Positions 14,224 to 20,749 of a DNA stretch of 24,674 nt are shown one piece after another. Origin of the DNA: a virus; the IMG/VR virus record IMGVR_UViG_3300012006_000009, positions 18,295 through 42,968 of that record; one strand, written 5' to 3'. The first letter of the stretch is position 1; every line of letters starts with the position of its first letter. The translations under genes were made by a program, and so were the position numbers. Below the pieces are notes generated by a model. That model was given only the letters and a program-made list of their open reading frames with translations, did no database searches and was not told where the DNA came from.

Positions 14224-15096
14224 TTATCGGACAAGTAAGAACACACCAGCTTTTGCTCGAAAGCCTACATTCCTAACCATCTCGTTATCCTGCATAAGTT
14301 GTAGGACTGCGATCTTGTCCTGCATGTTCTGTGATAACTCTTCGTACTCCTTGGTTACCAGTTGAACATCGGACTCCCCCTCAACCATAGTCTTGTACGC
14401 AAACCTACCGCCTACATCAACCACAGCCATTTTGTCAGCGCGTGATACCTCCATAGCCAGTAAGTATTTGTCCACGGCTTCGCCATACTCTTGAGACTTA
14501 AGTTTGCCGTGTGTATCAACCAATTCCTTGTGATCGAACGGTAGATTGTTAGCCATGCAGTACGCTACTAGCTGAACACTTGTGCTGTTGCGTAGTAGTT
14601 GCGAGCCGGAGATAGGGCTAGTTAGATCACGACTCGCACGGTTAACCGCGAGGATTGCATCGTCATGCCCCTTGTCGTACAACTCTAGGATGTTGCGCTT
14701 CTTGAATGTCTTCTTACACTCACGCACCGCTACATCTATCTTCTTAGTCGTAGTAGTATTGCGTCGCCCGCGAGCCTTATCTATCCGCCAGTTTGACACG
14801 GTGTAGATAAACCCTTCGTCACCCCTACTGTCTTGGTCTACGCCGACAACGCCCACCTTCTCGTTGTCTTCGTATACCGACATAGTGCGGATGTATTTGC
14901 AATCATCGGGGGCTTTGTACTTCTCTTTGGCTTTAGAGAAGTTAAAAGACACGTCGTACTCGAACTCGCTAACCTGCTTCGGTTGAATGAATACAAGTTT
15001 CGGGTTAAGCATTACTAGCTTATCGATTAGCACCTTGAGGCGTGGGTCAACCAACACCTTTGGGTCGGTCATACGAATGTTTACAAATGCAGTCAT
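14224..15096 (-). CDS. Phage protein of unknown function, last gene of the MoxR-VWA operon
   Basis: 290 residues. An N-terminal part rich in strands (AFVNIRMTDPKVL, FEYDVSFNFSK) leads to a basic central segment (NWRIDKARGRRNTTTTKKID and VAVRECKKTFKKRN) and a helical C-terminal half. I do not recognise a domain; no catalytic motif stands out. AAGGA six bases before ATG 15096, the four-base overlap with the gene after it in the plus direction, and the terminator just downstream place it as the last gene of the long leftward unit. The basic middle could contact nucleic acid or an acidic partner. A role with the MoxR-VWA-DUF3150 module is possible from context alone. Confidence 0.65.
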   Translation of the reverse strand: MTAFVNIRMTDPKVLVDPRLKVLIDKLVMLNPKLVFIQPKQVSEFEYDVSFNFSKAKEKYKAPDDCKYIRTMSVYEDNEKVGVVGVDQDSRGDEGFIYTVSNWRIDKARGRRNTTTTKKIDVAVRECKKTFKKRNILELYDKGHDDAILAVNRASRDLTSPISGSQLLRNSTSVQLVAYCMANNLPFDHKELVDTHGKLKSQEYGEAVDKYLLAMEVSRADKMAVVDVGGRFAYKTMVEGESDVQLVTKEYEELSQNMQDKIAVLQLMQDNEMVRNVGFRAKAGVFLLVR

Positions 15097-15347
15097 GCTT
15101 CTTCCTTTCTATTCTGCATCTCATCCTGTACTTCTTTGCTAACGCACCCATGCAAGAGAAACTTGAATGTGCCTGTATCTACATCACCCCTGTCACCGAT
15201 AGGGAAGATTGCCCCATTACTAACAACGGGCTCTAGGTCTGCTACATGAAACGATAAGTTCATGATTGCGCCCGCAAGGTTTTCTTTCCAATCAACATCA
15301 TCACCCGCTACGGTGACGCTAAGATTGATAGTTACTTCGTGTTTCAT
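15093..15347 (-). CDS. Small protein of unknown function
   Basis: 84 residues, with a strand-rich start (HEVTINLSVTVAGDDVDW), a helix and a mixed C-terminal part ending basic-acidic (DEMQNRKEEA). It overlaps the following gene by four bases (ATGA) and has AAGGA six bases before ATG 15347. No family recognised. Many phages have similar-sized proteins with the VTVAGDDVDW-like start, whose role is unknown. Confidence 0.6.
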   Translation of the reverse strand: MKHEVTINLSVTVAGDDVDWKENLAGAIMNLSFHVADLEPVVSNGAIFPIGDRGDVDTGTFKFLLHGCVSKEVQDEMQNRKEEA

Positions 15348-15356
15348 ATAGGTTCC

Positions 15357-16229
15357 TTACCAATTAAATTTATTGATGATCTCGTCCACGCTAGACTTCA
15401 ACTCTTGACGAGCACTCGGTATCTTGCGTAGGTCTTCGGGGTCAATGCCCAACACCGTATGCTCTAGCATTCGTCTAGCCTTCTCGAGCTCGGGGTCCTT
15501 GGTTACATTCAAACGCGTGAGCAGATCACACAAGCCTACCGCGTTGTTGACGATAGAGTCGCGGAAGATTTTGCGCTTGCCATCTGGTGAGTCCGTCAAT
15601 GTATCACTCATCTTTGTGAGTAACTCATGCAGTCTCTCCCAAGGGTCACGCATTGCTTCAGCTAACTTGTCGTTGTATACCTTCTCGTACTGGTCGGCTA
15701 GGTCTTGGCGTACTCTGTCCTCACATTGGAGGCGGAAGTCACCCTTCTCTGGAACAGGGAGAAAGTTAGCGATAAACTTGAAACGACGTGGCAGAGACTC
15801 CGCAGTTGGGAACTCTGACGCATCGAAATACTTGCCGAGTTTGAACGCTTGTGCGTTGACTAGCGTAGGGTAAGCAGTGATGAACTCAGCTACTAGTCTG
15901 TCAAAGTTGTTCTCCATCGTACCCAGTTGCTCACGATACGAGAAGAAGTTCTCCATCGGTAGCAAGCCAACGCCTTTCATCCAAGGCAAAGTCTGTGTGC
16001 CATTCCATGCACGGCATTTGGCGGCGTACTTCTCGATCTTGTCGAGGTGATCACTGCCCGCCATGAGGTACTTGTAAACAGAACTCGCGTCTTGCGACGC
16101 CTCCTTCGCTGTATTCAGATCAGCAGTTGTCTCCTTGTCACGCTTACGCGCAGTCCAAGTGCTGATGCGTAGTTCAACTAGCATAGCCATTGACGATAAT
16201 GAAACCGGTGGTGCAATCATATTAGACAT
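15357..16229 (-). CDS. DUF3150-like protein of the MoxR-VWA module
   Basis: 290 residues from ATG 16229 (MSNMIAPPVSLSSM), with GGAG six bases upstream; the frame opens at a TTG four codons earlier. The order LRISTWTARKRDKE, the LDKIEKYAAKCRAWNGTQTL block followed by PWMKGVGLLPMENFFSYRE, then EFITAYPTLV, and FLPVPEKGDFRL recalls DUF3150, a family commonly found beside MoxR-type ATPases and VWA proteins in phages. Function is unknown; it may be a substrate, adaptor or structural partner of the AAA+ machine. A long helical region spans residues about 190-250. The matching AAA+ gene is at 20750 and the VWA gene at 18141, so the three lie in one transcript but are interspersed with small genes. 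Family call from memory. Confidence 0.75.
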   Translation of the reverse strand: MSNMIAPPVSLSSMAMLVELRISTWTARKRDKETTADLNTAKEASQDASSVYKYLMAGSDHLDKIEKYAAKCRAWNGTQTLPWMKGVGLLPMENFFSYREQLGTMENNFDRLVAEFITAYPTLVNAQAFKLGKYFDASEFPTAESLPRRFKFIANFLPVPEKGDFRLQCEDRVRQDLADQYEKVYNDKLAEAMRDPWERLHELLTKMSDTLTDSPDGKRKIFRDSIVNNAVGLCDLLTRLNVTKDPELEKARRMLEHTVLGIDPEDLRKIPSARQELKSSVDEIINKFNW

Positions 16230-16251
16230 ATATTTCTCCAAGATAGTTTGG

Positions 16252-17343
16252 TTATGAACTTATCGAATTCGATTCGCTTTGTTCGCTTAGGGCAGGCTCC
16301 GTTACATAGTGCCTGTTGCTCTTAGATGGGACAACTCCCTCCTCTAGTTGCTCTTCGATGAATACCTCATCCGCATACACGACGCAGATCAGTTCTTCAA
16401 TATAGTTAGTCAAGTCATCGCCTTGGAACGATAGTGTGTAGATGGGTGACATGTTGTGTCGGTACTCGTGCTGTTGTGTGCCACCCTGTCTGAGTAACAC
16501 ATACAAAGCCCACGACCAATCCTCGGTTGGCTCAGTCCCCGAAATCCAATCGAGTAAGAGTTTGGCACTCTGCATATGACTCCAATGCTTGCCGTACCTA
16601 TGCTTGCGAGGCAGGGGTAGTTCGTCAAGTGTGCACATGTCGTAGCTGAACTCTTTACGAAACGGGTCGTCGTAACTAAGGTTGCTGTAATGTTTACGAT
16701 ACTTCTCGTCGTACCAAGCCGATGGTCTGTACCCACACGCCACACGCAATCTGTTGTGAGCAGACTCAGTCTCATCCTTGAACTCACTCTGTTTGTTATC
16801 AATGGACATGACTAAGGCTACCCAATCTATGAATGGTTGGTACTTCGCCCCGATCTTCTTCGTGATTCTGGGTCGCTTACGATAGTTGTATTCTTTAGGA
16901 TAGGACTCCAAGTCGTAGCCCGTTTCCGTCATGATGAACTTCAACGACCCGCGCTTATCCAAGACAATACTCTTGCCAACATCACTCAGTCTCACAATCA
17001 AGCGCCCTTTGTTCCATTGAAAGAACATGGGGTTAGGTAGGTAGTTGTGTAGCGTGTGCACAGTAAACCCCGAGTAATGGTACGGGGCGTTCAGCGTGAA
17101 CCCACCCGCGTTGTGCCACACCATGAGAGGGAACCCAAGGTAGTTGAGTTGCACATCACCTGTCGTCCCATCGTATGAGATAGAAGCAGATGGGTGATGA
17201 CGGCGTATACCGAGTGGGCGCACAGTCTTACCGCGTATCGGGGCTACGCTGTTGTAGTGTGCCAACGCTTCATCGTAGTTAGCGAGTGGTTTGATACCAA
17301 AGGTGTTCATGTAATAAAATTCCTTACTGGTTATGTCGAACAT
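16252..17343 (-). CDS. Phage protein of unknown function with palindrome-derived C-terminus
   Basis: 363 residues, rich in aromatic residues (Trp, Tyr, His) and mixed strands and helices; no catalytic motif recognised. Two starts compete: ATG 17343, with AAAGGA seven bases upstream, and ATG 17310, with AAGGA ten bases upstream; the first lies inside palindrome copy 3. The final residues EQSESNSISS are encoded by palindrome copy 2, with the stop just beyond it, so the original C-terminus may have been extended by a repeat. It lies between the DUF3150-like gene and a ribbon-helix-helix-like gene. Many phages carrying a MoxR-VWA module have one further large protein of this type, but I cannot prove a link. 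Confidence 0.6.
   Translation of the reverse strand: MFDITSKEFYYMNTFGIKPLANYDEALAHYNSVAPIRGKTVRPLGIRRHHPSASISYDGTTGDVQLNYLGFPLMVWHNAGGFTLNAPYHYSGFTVHTLHNYLPNPMFFQWNKGRLIVRLSDVGKSIVLDKRGSLKFIMTETGYDLESYPKEYNYRKRPRITKKIGAKYQPFIDWVALVMSIDNKQSEFKDETESAHNRLRVACGYRPSAWYDEKYRKHYSNLSYDDPFRKEFSYDMCTLDELPLPRKHRYGKHWSHMQSAKLLLDWISGTEPTEDWSWALYVLLRQGGTQQHEYRHNMSPIYTLSFQGDDLTNYIEELICVVYADEVFIEEQLEEGVVPSKSNRHYVTEPALSEQSESNSISS
16256..16284. repeat. 29-base palindrome, copy 2 (coding)
   Basis: Arms GAACTTATCGAA and TTCGCTTTGTTC, centre TTCGA; arms pair with three mismatches. It lies in the 3' end of the 16252 gene and encodes EQSESNSIS. It is also 27 bases upstream of the DUF3150-like start. Confidence 0.9.
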
Positions 17344-17366
17344 ATCGAATTCCTTTCGGTTAGTTC
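17338..17366. repeat. 29-base palindrome, copy 3 (stop/start junction)
   Basis: Arms GAACATATCGAA and TTCGGTTAGTTC, centre TTCCT. It contains the TAA stop (17360-17362) of the small gene upstream and the ATG (17341-17343) plus AAAGGA of the 16252-17343 gene. Confidence 0.9.
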
Positions 17367-17518
17367 GTTTCGTTGAAGAAGACTGCGATCAAATGGCGCA
17401 CCACTTGTCCGTTAGTCGGCTCGAACCCTAGTCTGTCGACGAGGGCGGTCTTGACCTCTTGAAGCAGGTCGTATGTTTCTTTGTTAAGGGCTACTGAGTA
17501 GCCTTGTGTAGGCTTCAT
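17360..17518 (-). CDS. Small ribbon-helix-helix-like protein (52 residues)
   Basis: 52 residues from ATG 17518 (MKPTQGYSVALNKETYDLLQ); one more in-frame ATG at 17521 gives an equally good ATGA overlap with the stop of the gene before it. The layout, a short basic strand (YSVALN) followed by a helix (KETYDLLQEVKTALVDRLG) and a second helix (TNGQVVRHLIAVFF), matches a ribbon-helix-helix fold such as Arc/CopG-type repressors and antitoxins. Such proteins bind short inverted repeats. Its stop codon lies inside palindrome copy 3, which would suit autoregulation; this is a testable guess. It could also be a plain small helical protein. Confidence 0.6.
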   Translation of the reverse strand: MKPTQGYSVALNKETYDLLQEVKTALVDRLGFEPTNGQVVRHLIAVFFNETN

Positions 17519-17763
17519 CATTTCTTGGTCTCCTCTTCAATAGTCTTTGCGTTTGCATCAAGCTCCATGCGAAAGATGCCAGTCATCGGTGCGATGTAAC
17601 ACGCCTCGTTGCTTGGCTTCTCTACAACAGTCAGCGAACAATTCTTGCCCCACTTACTCCCAACGCGTTGACACGAGTTGAGGACGCGGGCTACCTCCAT
17701 AGCCTCGCCCATAGTAAGCAAGAACCTACTACTACCTACATTCAAGATTACTTCTTCATCCAT
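17518..17763 (-). CDS. Small protein of unknown function
   Basis: 81 residues starting MDEEVILNVGSSRFLLTMGE; mixed strands and helix, with a strand-rich centre (KNCSLTVVEKP, ACYIAPMTGIFRMELD) and an acidic-basic end (TIEEETKK). AGGAG lies six bases before ATG 17763. It overlaps the 17756 gene by eight bases and couples to the ribbon-helix-helix-like gene. I do not recognise it. Confidence 0.6.
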   Translation of the reverse strand: MDEEVILNVGSSRFLLTMGEAMEVARVLNSCQRVGSKWGKNCSLTVVEKPSNEACYIAPMTGIFRMELDANAKTIEEETKK

Positions 17764-18166
17764 TTCTCTCTCCTAATACAAGGAACCACCCGACTAACGG
17801 GCTGTCGTTACTACAATAGACTTCGTATGGGAAGCCGTGCGAAATAAAACTACTCGCGGTCGACACCGCGCTGAAACCATCATTGCCCTCAGCTTTGGCT
17901 ATGTCCGCGCAGTAATCCCACAACTTCTGAAAGCCTTCGAGCGTATCGAACTTGGGTAACCCAAGATCAAATCGCGCCTTAGCAAACAAATGATAGTGGT
18001 CATACATGTTGTGTGTATAAGCAGTTGGGTCTATCTCCTTGATGAGCGCCATGCCCGCAGGGTTTAGGCGCATCGCAAAGTTAGTCTGCCCCACCGTGCA
18101 AAGAGTATTTGCATGATGGATGCGTTCAACCATCGGGTCACTATCGGATAACAAGTTTCTGTCCAT
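17756..18166 (-). CDS. Protein of unknown function downstream of the VWA gene
   Basis: 136 residues from ATG 18166 (MDRNLLSDSDPMVERIHHAN). An upstream extension to 18280 exists but lies fully inside the VWA gene in another frame and looks unlike protein; GAGG six bases before 18166 supports the short form. It still overlaps the end of the VWA gene by 26 bases. Features: an N-terminal acidic part, TNFAMRLNPAGMALIKEIDP, a HNMYDHYHLF segment, and C-terminal hydrophobic SPLVGWFLVLGER. No domain recognised. Its place next to the VWA gene suggests a shared function. Confidence 0.55.
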   Translation of the reverse strand: MDRNLLSDSDPMVERIHHANTLCTVGQTNFAMRLNPAGMALIKEIDPTAYTHNMYDHYHLFAKARFDLGLPKFDTLEGFQKLWDYCADIAKAEGNDGFSAVSTASSFISHGFPYEVYCSNDSPLVGWFLVLGERNG

Positions 18167-19439
18167 TGGGGACCTCGTACTTGTCATTACCGAGAATGCA
18201 CCACAGGGTAGGCGCTTTGATAGCCGCCCACTTCTGCTTGTTGGTGTGCATAAACCCATCCGACAGCATGATGAGTGCATCGGGGGTCATGCGTTTCTCT
18301 TGCATGAAGTCCACCACTACATCGGGGTCAGTACCGCCACCACCCTTGGGGTTAGTCTGATGCACAATGTTCTTGGTGTTACCTTTGTAGGTCTCATGTC
18401 CGGCTACCTCGGCGTCCCAATAGATAACATCAACACGATCAGCGCCGATGCTTGCCAAACACCCATTCATCTCTGATAGGAAGTCGGTCAAGAGCTGCCC
18501 CTGAATCGAACCTGATGTGTCCATACCGAGGACGAGCCACTTCACGCGCTTGCCCAATATGCTTGGGAGAATCACGTCCTGCCATAAGAAGTTCTTATGC
18601 GCCTTACGCCATGATGCGGAGTCCCGATCTTTGAGTGAAGTACGCATGAACCGACGCAAGACTTCGCGCCAATCAATCTTTGGCTTGAGTAGTTCACCGA
18701 TCTCGCGTGACATAGTCCCACCGACCTTGCCCGCGTAGATACCACCTTGGCGCAACACCTGATCAATGTCACGCTCGAGTTGCTTCTTCTCGTCCTCGGA
18801 CATACCGTTCTTGGCATCTTCCCATTCGTGCACATCAAGAGCCTTGAACTTTCCGAAACCTTTTCGCTTTGTTCCTTTGCCCTTGTCACCATCGTCGCCG
18901 TCATCACCATCGTCGCCGTTATCAGGACCGTCCGGACCGACAGGACCATCGGGCTCTTCGGGTTCTTCGCACTCATCCATGAGAATGTCGAACACCTGCT
19001 TCGCGTCCATGCCACGGAAGCGCTCATCGAAACAACCGATACGATCACCCGACTGCTTGTCGCGAGGGAACGCGAGACAAGTCTCGTTGGGGTCCATGTC
19101 CACCAGTTGCACATTGATAACAAAGTCACACGCGTTGTTGGCTATGCCCGCGTTGACTTCCCACAACTTACGCCATGTAGTCAGATGACGATAGCACTTG
19201 TGCATGTTCTCGTGCATGATAAGGAAAGCCAATTCTTTATCTGTGAGAGAGTCCACAAAGGCGCGACCATACTTAGCGTCGCGCCCGTTGGTGCTCGCTG
19301 TGTAATGTTCACTCTCTACGATAGTGATCTTGCCTACCATGAATAGACCAGCGAACAACGCGAACTTGGGGTCACGCATCAAACTCACATGGACTACCTC
19401 TATCCGCTTCTCAGCGGGAAGTCTTGCTTTAACTAGCAT
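18141..19439 (-). CDS. Putative metallopeptidase-VWA (DUF2201-like) protein, CobT-like partner of MoxR
   Basis: 432 residues. The N-terminal domain has LIMHENMHKCYRH (73-85) with an intact HExxH zinc motif (H76, E77, H80), as in the DUF2201 N-terminal putative metallopeptidase. A Gly/Asp/Pro-rich linker (about 160-195) follows. The C-terminal VWA-like domain has the MIDAS pattern DTSGS (307-311), T370 in GGGGTDP, and D394 in LSDGF. Proteins of this type pair with MoxR/CobS-like AAA+ ATPases; here that gene is at 20750-21826, in the same transcript. Phages often annotate them as 'CobT-like', though no cobalamin gene is nearby, so chelation is unlikely. A substrate-remodelling or protein-cleaving role is plausible. 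Palindrome copy 4 sits in the linker. AAGGAGG five bases before ATG 19439 is the strongest SD here. Confidence 0.85.
   Translation of the reverse strand: MLVKARLPAEKRIEVVHVSLMRDPKFALFAGLFMVGKITIVESEHYTASTNGRDAKYGRAFVDSLTDKELAFLIMHENMHKCYRHLTTWRKLWEVNAGIANNACDFVINVQLVDMDPNETCLAFPRDKQSGDRIGCFDERFRGMDAKQVFDILMDECEEPEEPDGPVGPDGPDNGDDGDDGDDGDKGKGTKRKGFGKFKALDVHEWEDAKNGMSEDEKKQLERDIDQVLRQGGIYAGKVGGTMSREIGELLKPKIDWREVLRRFMRTSLKDRDSASWRKAHKNFLWQDVILPSILGKRVKWLVLGMDTSGSIQGQLLTDFLSEMNGCLASIGADRVDVIYWDAEVAGHETYKGNTKNIVHQTNPKGGGGTDPDVVVDFMQEKRMTPDALIMLSDGFMHTNKQKWAAIKAPTLWCILGNDKYEVPNGQKLVIR
18846..18874. repeat. 29-base palindrome, copy 4 (coding, linker of VWA gene)
   Basis: Arms GAACTTTCCGAA and TTCGCTTTGTTC, centre ACCTT; same 12-5-12 shape. 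In this gene it is read as GTKRKGFGKF, a frame different from copies 2 and 5. It lies in the Gly/Asp-rich linker, a tolerant site for insertion. Confidence 0.8.
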
Positions 19440-19611
19440 TTTGTACCTCCTTGTACTCTGTAATTAACCTATCACGCAACTCTTCGTCTTCGAGTAACGC
19501 TTGAATAAAGCGTCTACCCATTTGCGAATCATGCTTGAATCTAAGGGCGTAGCCCGTAGCGATGATCGCCCACGCGAACAACGCTATCTCTGTTATAGAT
19601 ACTTCAATCAT
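19429..19611 (-). CDS. Small single-span membrane protein (60 residues)
   Basis: ATG 19611 with AGGAG seven bases upstream; the frame is open to 19701, but that extension overlaps the gene before it and is basic and unlike protein. Residues 5-25 (ITEIALFAWAIIATGYALRF) form one membrane helix, followed by a soluble charged helix (FIQALLEDEELRDRLITEYK). It overlaps the VWA gene start by 11 bases and the preceding gene by eight. Its position next to the VWA gene might mean that it anchors this module at the membrane; this is inference. Confidence 0.65.
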   Translation of the reverse strand: MIEVSITEIALFAWAIIATGYALRFKHDSQMGRRFIQALLEDEELRDRLITEYKEVQNAS

Positions 19612-19825
19612 TCTCGAACTCCTGCTCATGTAAAACAGGATTACCAAGTGCCGTCTTGAAACGGTCGACCAACTCTTGCAATTCCTCAAAGGTATCGCCA
19701 CCCATAAACGGATTACCGTATGAATGGGCTACGCCCTTGTCGTCGTAATAGACTTCTTTAAAAAGAAAGCAGTCCTCACCACCGTTCTCCGATGGGCAGT
19801 TCATCACTCTATGATTCCAATTCAT
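19604..19825 (-). CDS. Conserved-looking small phage protein
   Basis: 73 residues from ATG 19825 (MNWNHRVMNCPSENGGEDCF), with GGAG six bases upstream; the adjacent ATG 19828 is a close alternative. The sequence then reads FLFKEVYYDDKGVAHSYGNP and ETFEELQ-type helix text, ending KTALGNPVLHEQEF. The pattern NWNyRV...EVYYDdkG...GnPvL is familiar from phages and some prokaryotic small proteins of unknown function. It overlaps the genes on both sides. No activity can be assigned. Confidence 0.65.
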   Translation of the reverse strand: MNWNHRVMNCPSENGGEDCFLFKEVYYDDKGVAHSYGNPFMGGDTFEELQELVDRFKTALGNPVLHEQEFEND

Positions 19826-19920
19826 CATGGTCTCCAAATAGTTATATCTAACACCAATACGACAAAGCCTACGAACAAGGCAATGCCAACCAACCAACTA
19901 ATGTCATAGTCTTTACGCAC
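19825..19920 (-). CDS. Very short single-span membrane protein (31 residues, GTG start)
   Basis: GTG 19920 with GGAGG six bases upstream opens a 31-residue frame ending at TGA 19825: a basic start (RKDYD) then a hydrophobic segment SWLVGIALFVGFVVLVLDITIW covering nearly the whole rest. No ATG start gives a sensible protein here; the upstream open frame to 20013 runs inside the next gene. It overlaps both neighbours. It is the third short membrane protein of the window and the second in this operon. Confidence 0.55.
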   Translation of the reverse strand: MRKDYDISWLVGIALFVGFVVLVLDITIWRP

Positions 19921-20272
19921 AGGGTTCCTCCATATCTTTCTTGTACTGTTCCCAATCAACCCAATGCTCATCCAATAAGGTAGAGCCAGCATCATGTAGC
20001 GCAGTGAATACATTCCACATCATGTCGATCACTTGGTCTTCGCGTAGCGTATGCCACCCCTCGCCCTCATCGAGATACCATTCGGCTATCGATTCAGCTT
20101 TGGCGAACACCTGCTTCCAACCTTCCTCCCAGTTGGTCATGTCGTACTCACCTACATAATGCCCGCCACTCCCGCACTCACCTTGCAGGGATAGAACGAA
20201 CCATTTGATCTTGCCGTTGTCGTGCGGTATGCCCGAGTCCTGCATCCAGTTGTCCATATCAATATCACTCAT
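19913..20272 (-). CDS. Acidic protein of unknown function
   Basis: 119 residues, acidic and Trp-rich (IKWFVLSLQGECGSGGHYVG, NWEEGWKQVF, EWYLDEGEGWHTL, DEHWVDWEQYKK). Mixed helix and strand. The acidic, aromatic-rich make-up suits an inhibitor or DNA mimic, but nothing diagnostic is seen. GGAAGGG seven bases before ATG 20272 is a good SD. Four-base overlap with the gene before it. Confidence 0.6.
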   Translation of the reverse strand: MSDIDMDNWMQDSGIPHDNGKIKWFVLSLQGECGSGGHYVGEYDMTNWEEGWKQVFAKAESIAEWYLDEGEGWHTLREDQVIDMMWNVFTALHDAGSTLLDEHWVDWEQYKKDMEEPCA

Positions 20273-20580
20273 GGTCTTACCCTTCCTCTAGTAAGGCGTA
20301 GCGCAAACACCTCCATGTCCTGCGCCTCATCGTTCATGTTAATCATGCGTAGGTTGTCAGCCAAGCGCATACTGTGGTGATAGATGCGTTCACGAATGTC
20401 GGCATCCATCTCGATCTCGGAATTTATCGAATCCAATTCGATTTGTTCGTCCTCGACCTCGTCCTCTTCGGTAGGTTCTTCGACTTCAATATTGATGACG
20501 CGTACGCCCTCCAATATCTCGACGATCTCGTACTCCGCACCGATGCGATCTAACACATCGTAGATTTCGTTAGGTTTCAT
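20269..20580 (-). CDS. Acidic protein interrupted by a palindrome-derived segment
   Basis: 103 residues. The N-terminal part is strand-rich (EYEIVEILEGVRVINIEVEE), then a run of acidic residues, then EQIELDSIN, encoded by palindrome copy 5, and a helical C-terminal part (ERIYHHSMRLADNLRMINMN) with a basic end. The palindrome-derived stretch lies between the two folded-looking halves. The reading frame is the same as in copy 2 of the 16252 gene. Four-base overlaps at both ends. Function unknown. Confidence 0.6.
   Translation of the reverse strand: MKPNEIYDVLDRIGAEYEIVEILEGVRVINIEVEEPTEEDEVEDEQIELDSINSEIEMDADIRERIYHHSMRLADNLRMINMNDEAQDMEVFALRLTRGRVRP
20420..20448. repeat. 29-base palindrome, copy 5 (coding)
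   Basis: Arms GAATTTATCGAA and TTCGATTTGTTC, centre TCCAA; the only copy where the outer GAAC is GAAT. It is read as EQIELDSIN inside the 20269 gene. Confidence 0.9.
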
Positions 20581-20747
20581 TCTTCTACCTCTTCCCTTTC
20601 TTGGCGCGTATACAACTCGTTGTCGTGCGCCATGTCGGACACTTGATCTTCAGACATATAACAAAGGCAAGCCATAGCGATGCTTTCCCATGTAAGCACG
20701 CCTTCGTCTACCATTTCCATAAGTTTGGTTGTTACTTTTCTAGTCAT
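20577..20747 (-). CDS. Conserved-looking small phage protein next to MoxR gene
   Basis: 56 residues from ATG 20747 (MTRKVTTKLMEMVDEGVLTW), with AAAGGG five bases upstream; an extension to 20825 lies inside the ATPase gene and is rejected. The text LTWESIAMACLCYMSEDQVS with DMAHDNELY resembles a very common family of small phage proteins without known function. It overlaps the next gene by four bases and starts two bases after the MoxR stop. Confidence 0.7.
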   Translation of the reverse strand: MTRKVTTKLMEMVDEGVLTWESIAMACLCYMSEDQVSDMAHDNELYTRQEREEVEE

Positions 20748-20749
20748 GA

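Noticed and set aside
18747-19346. Long plus-strand open frame (199 residues) opposite the VWA gene
   Set aside because: Exactly antisense to the motif-rich HExxH-VWA gene, with no start site or neighbours in that direction; it is a shadow of codon use.
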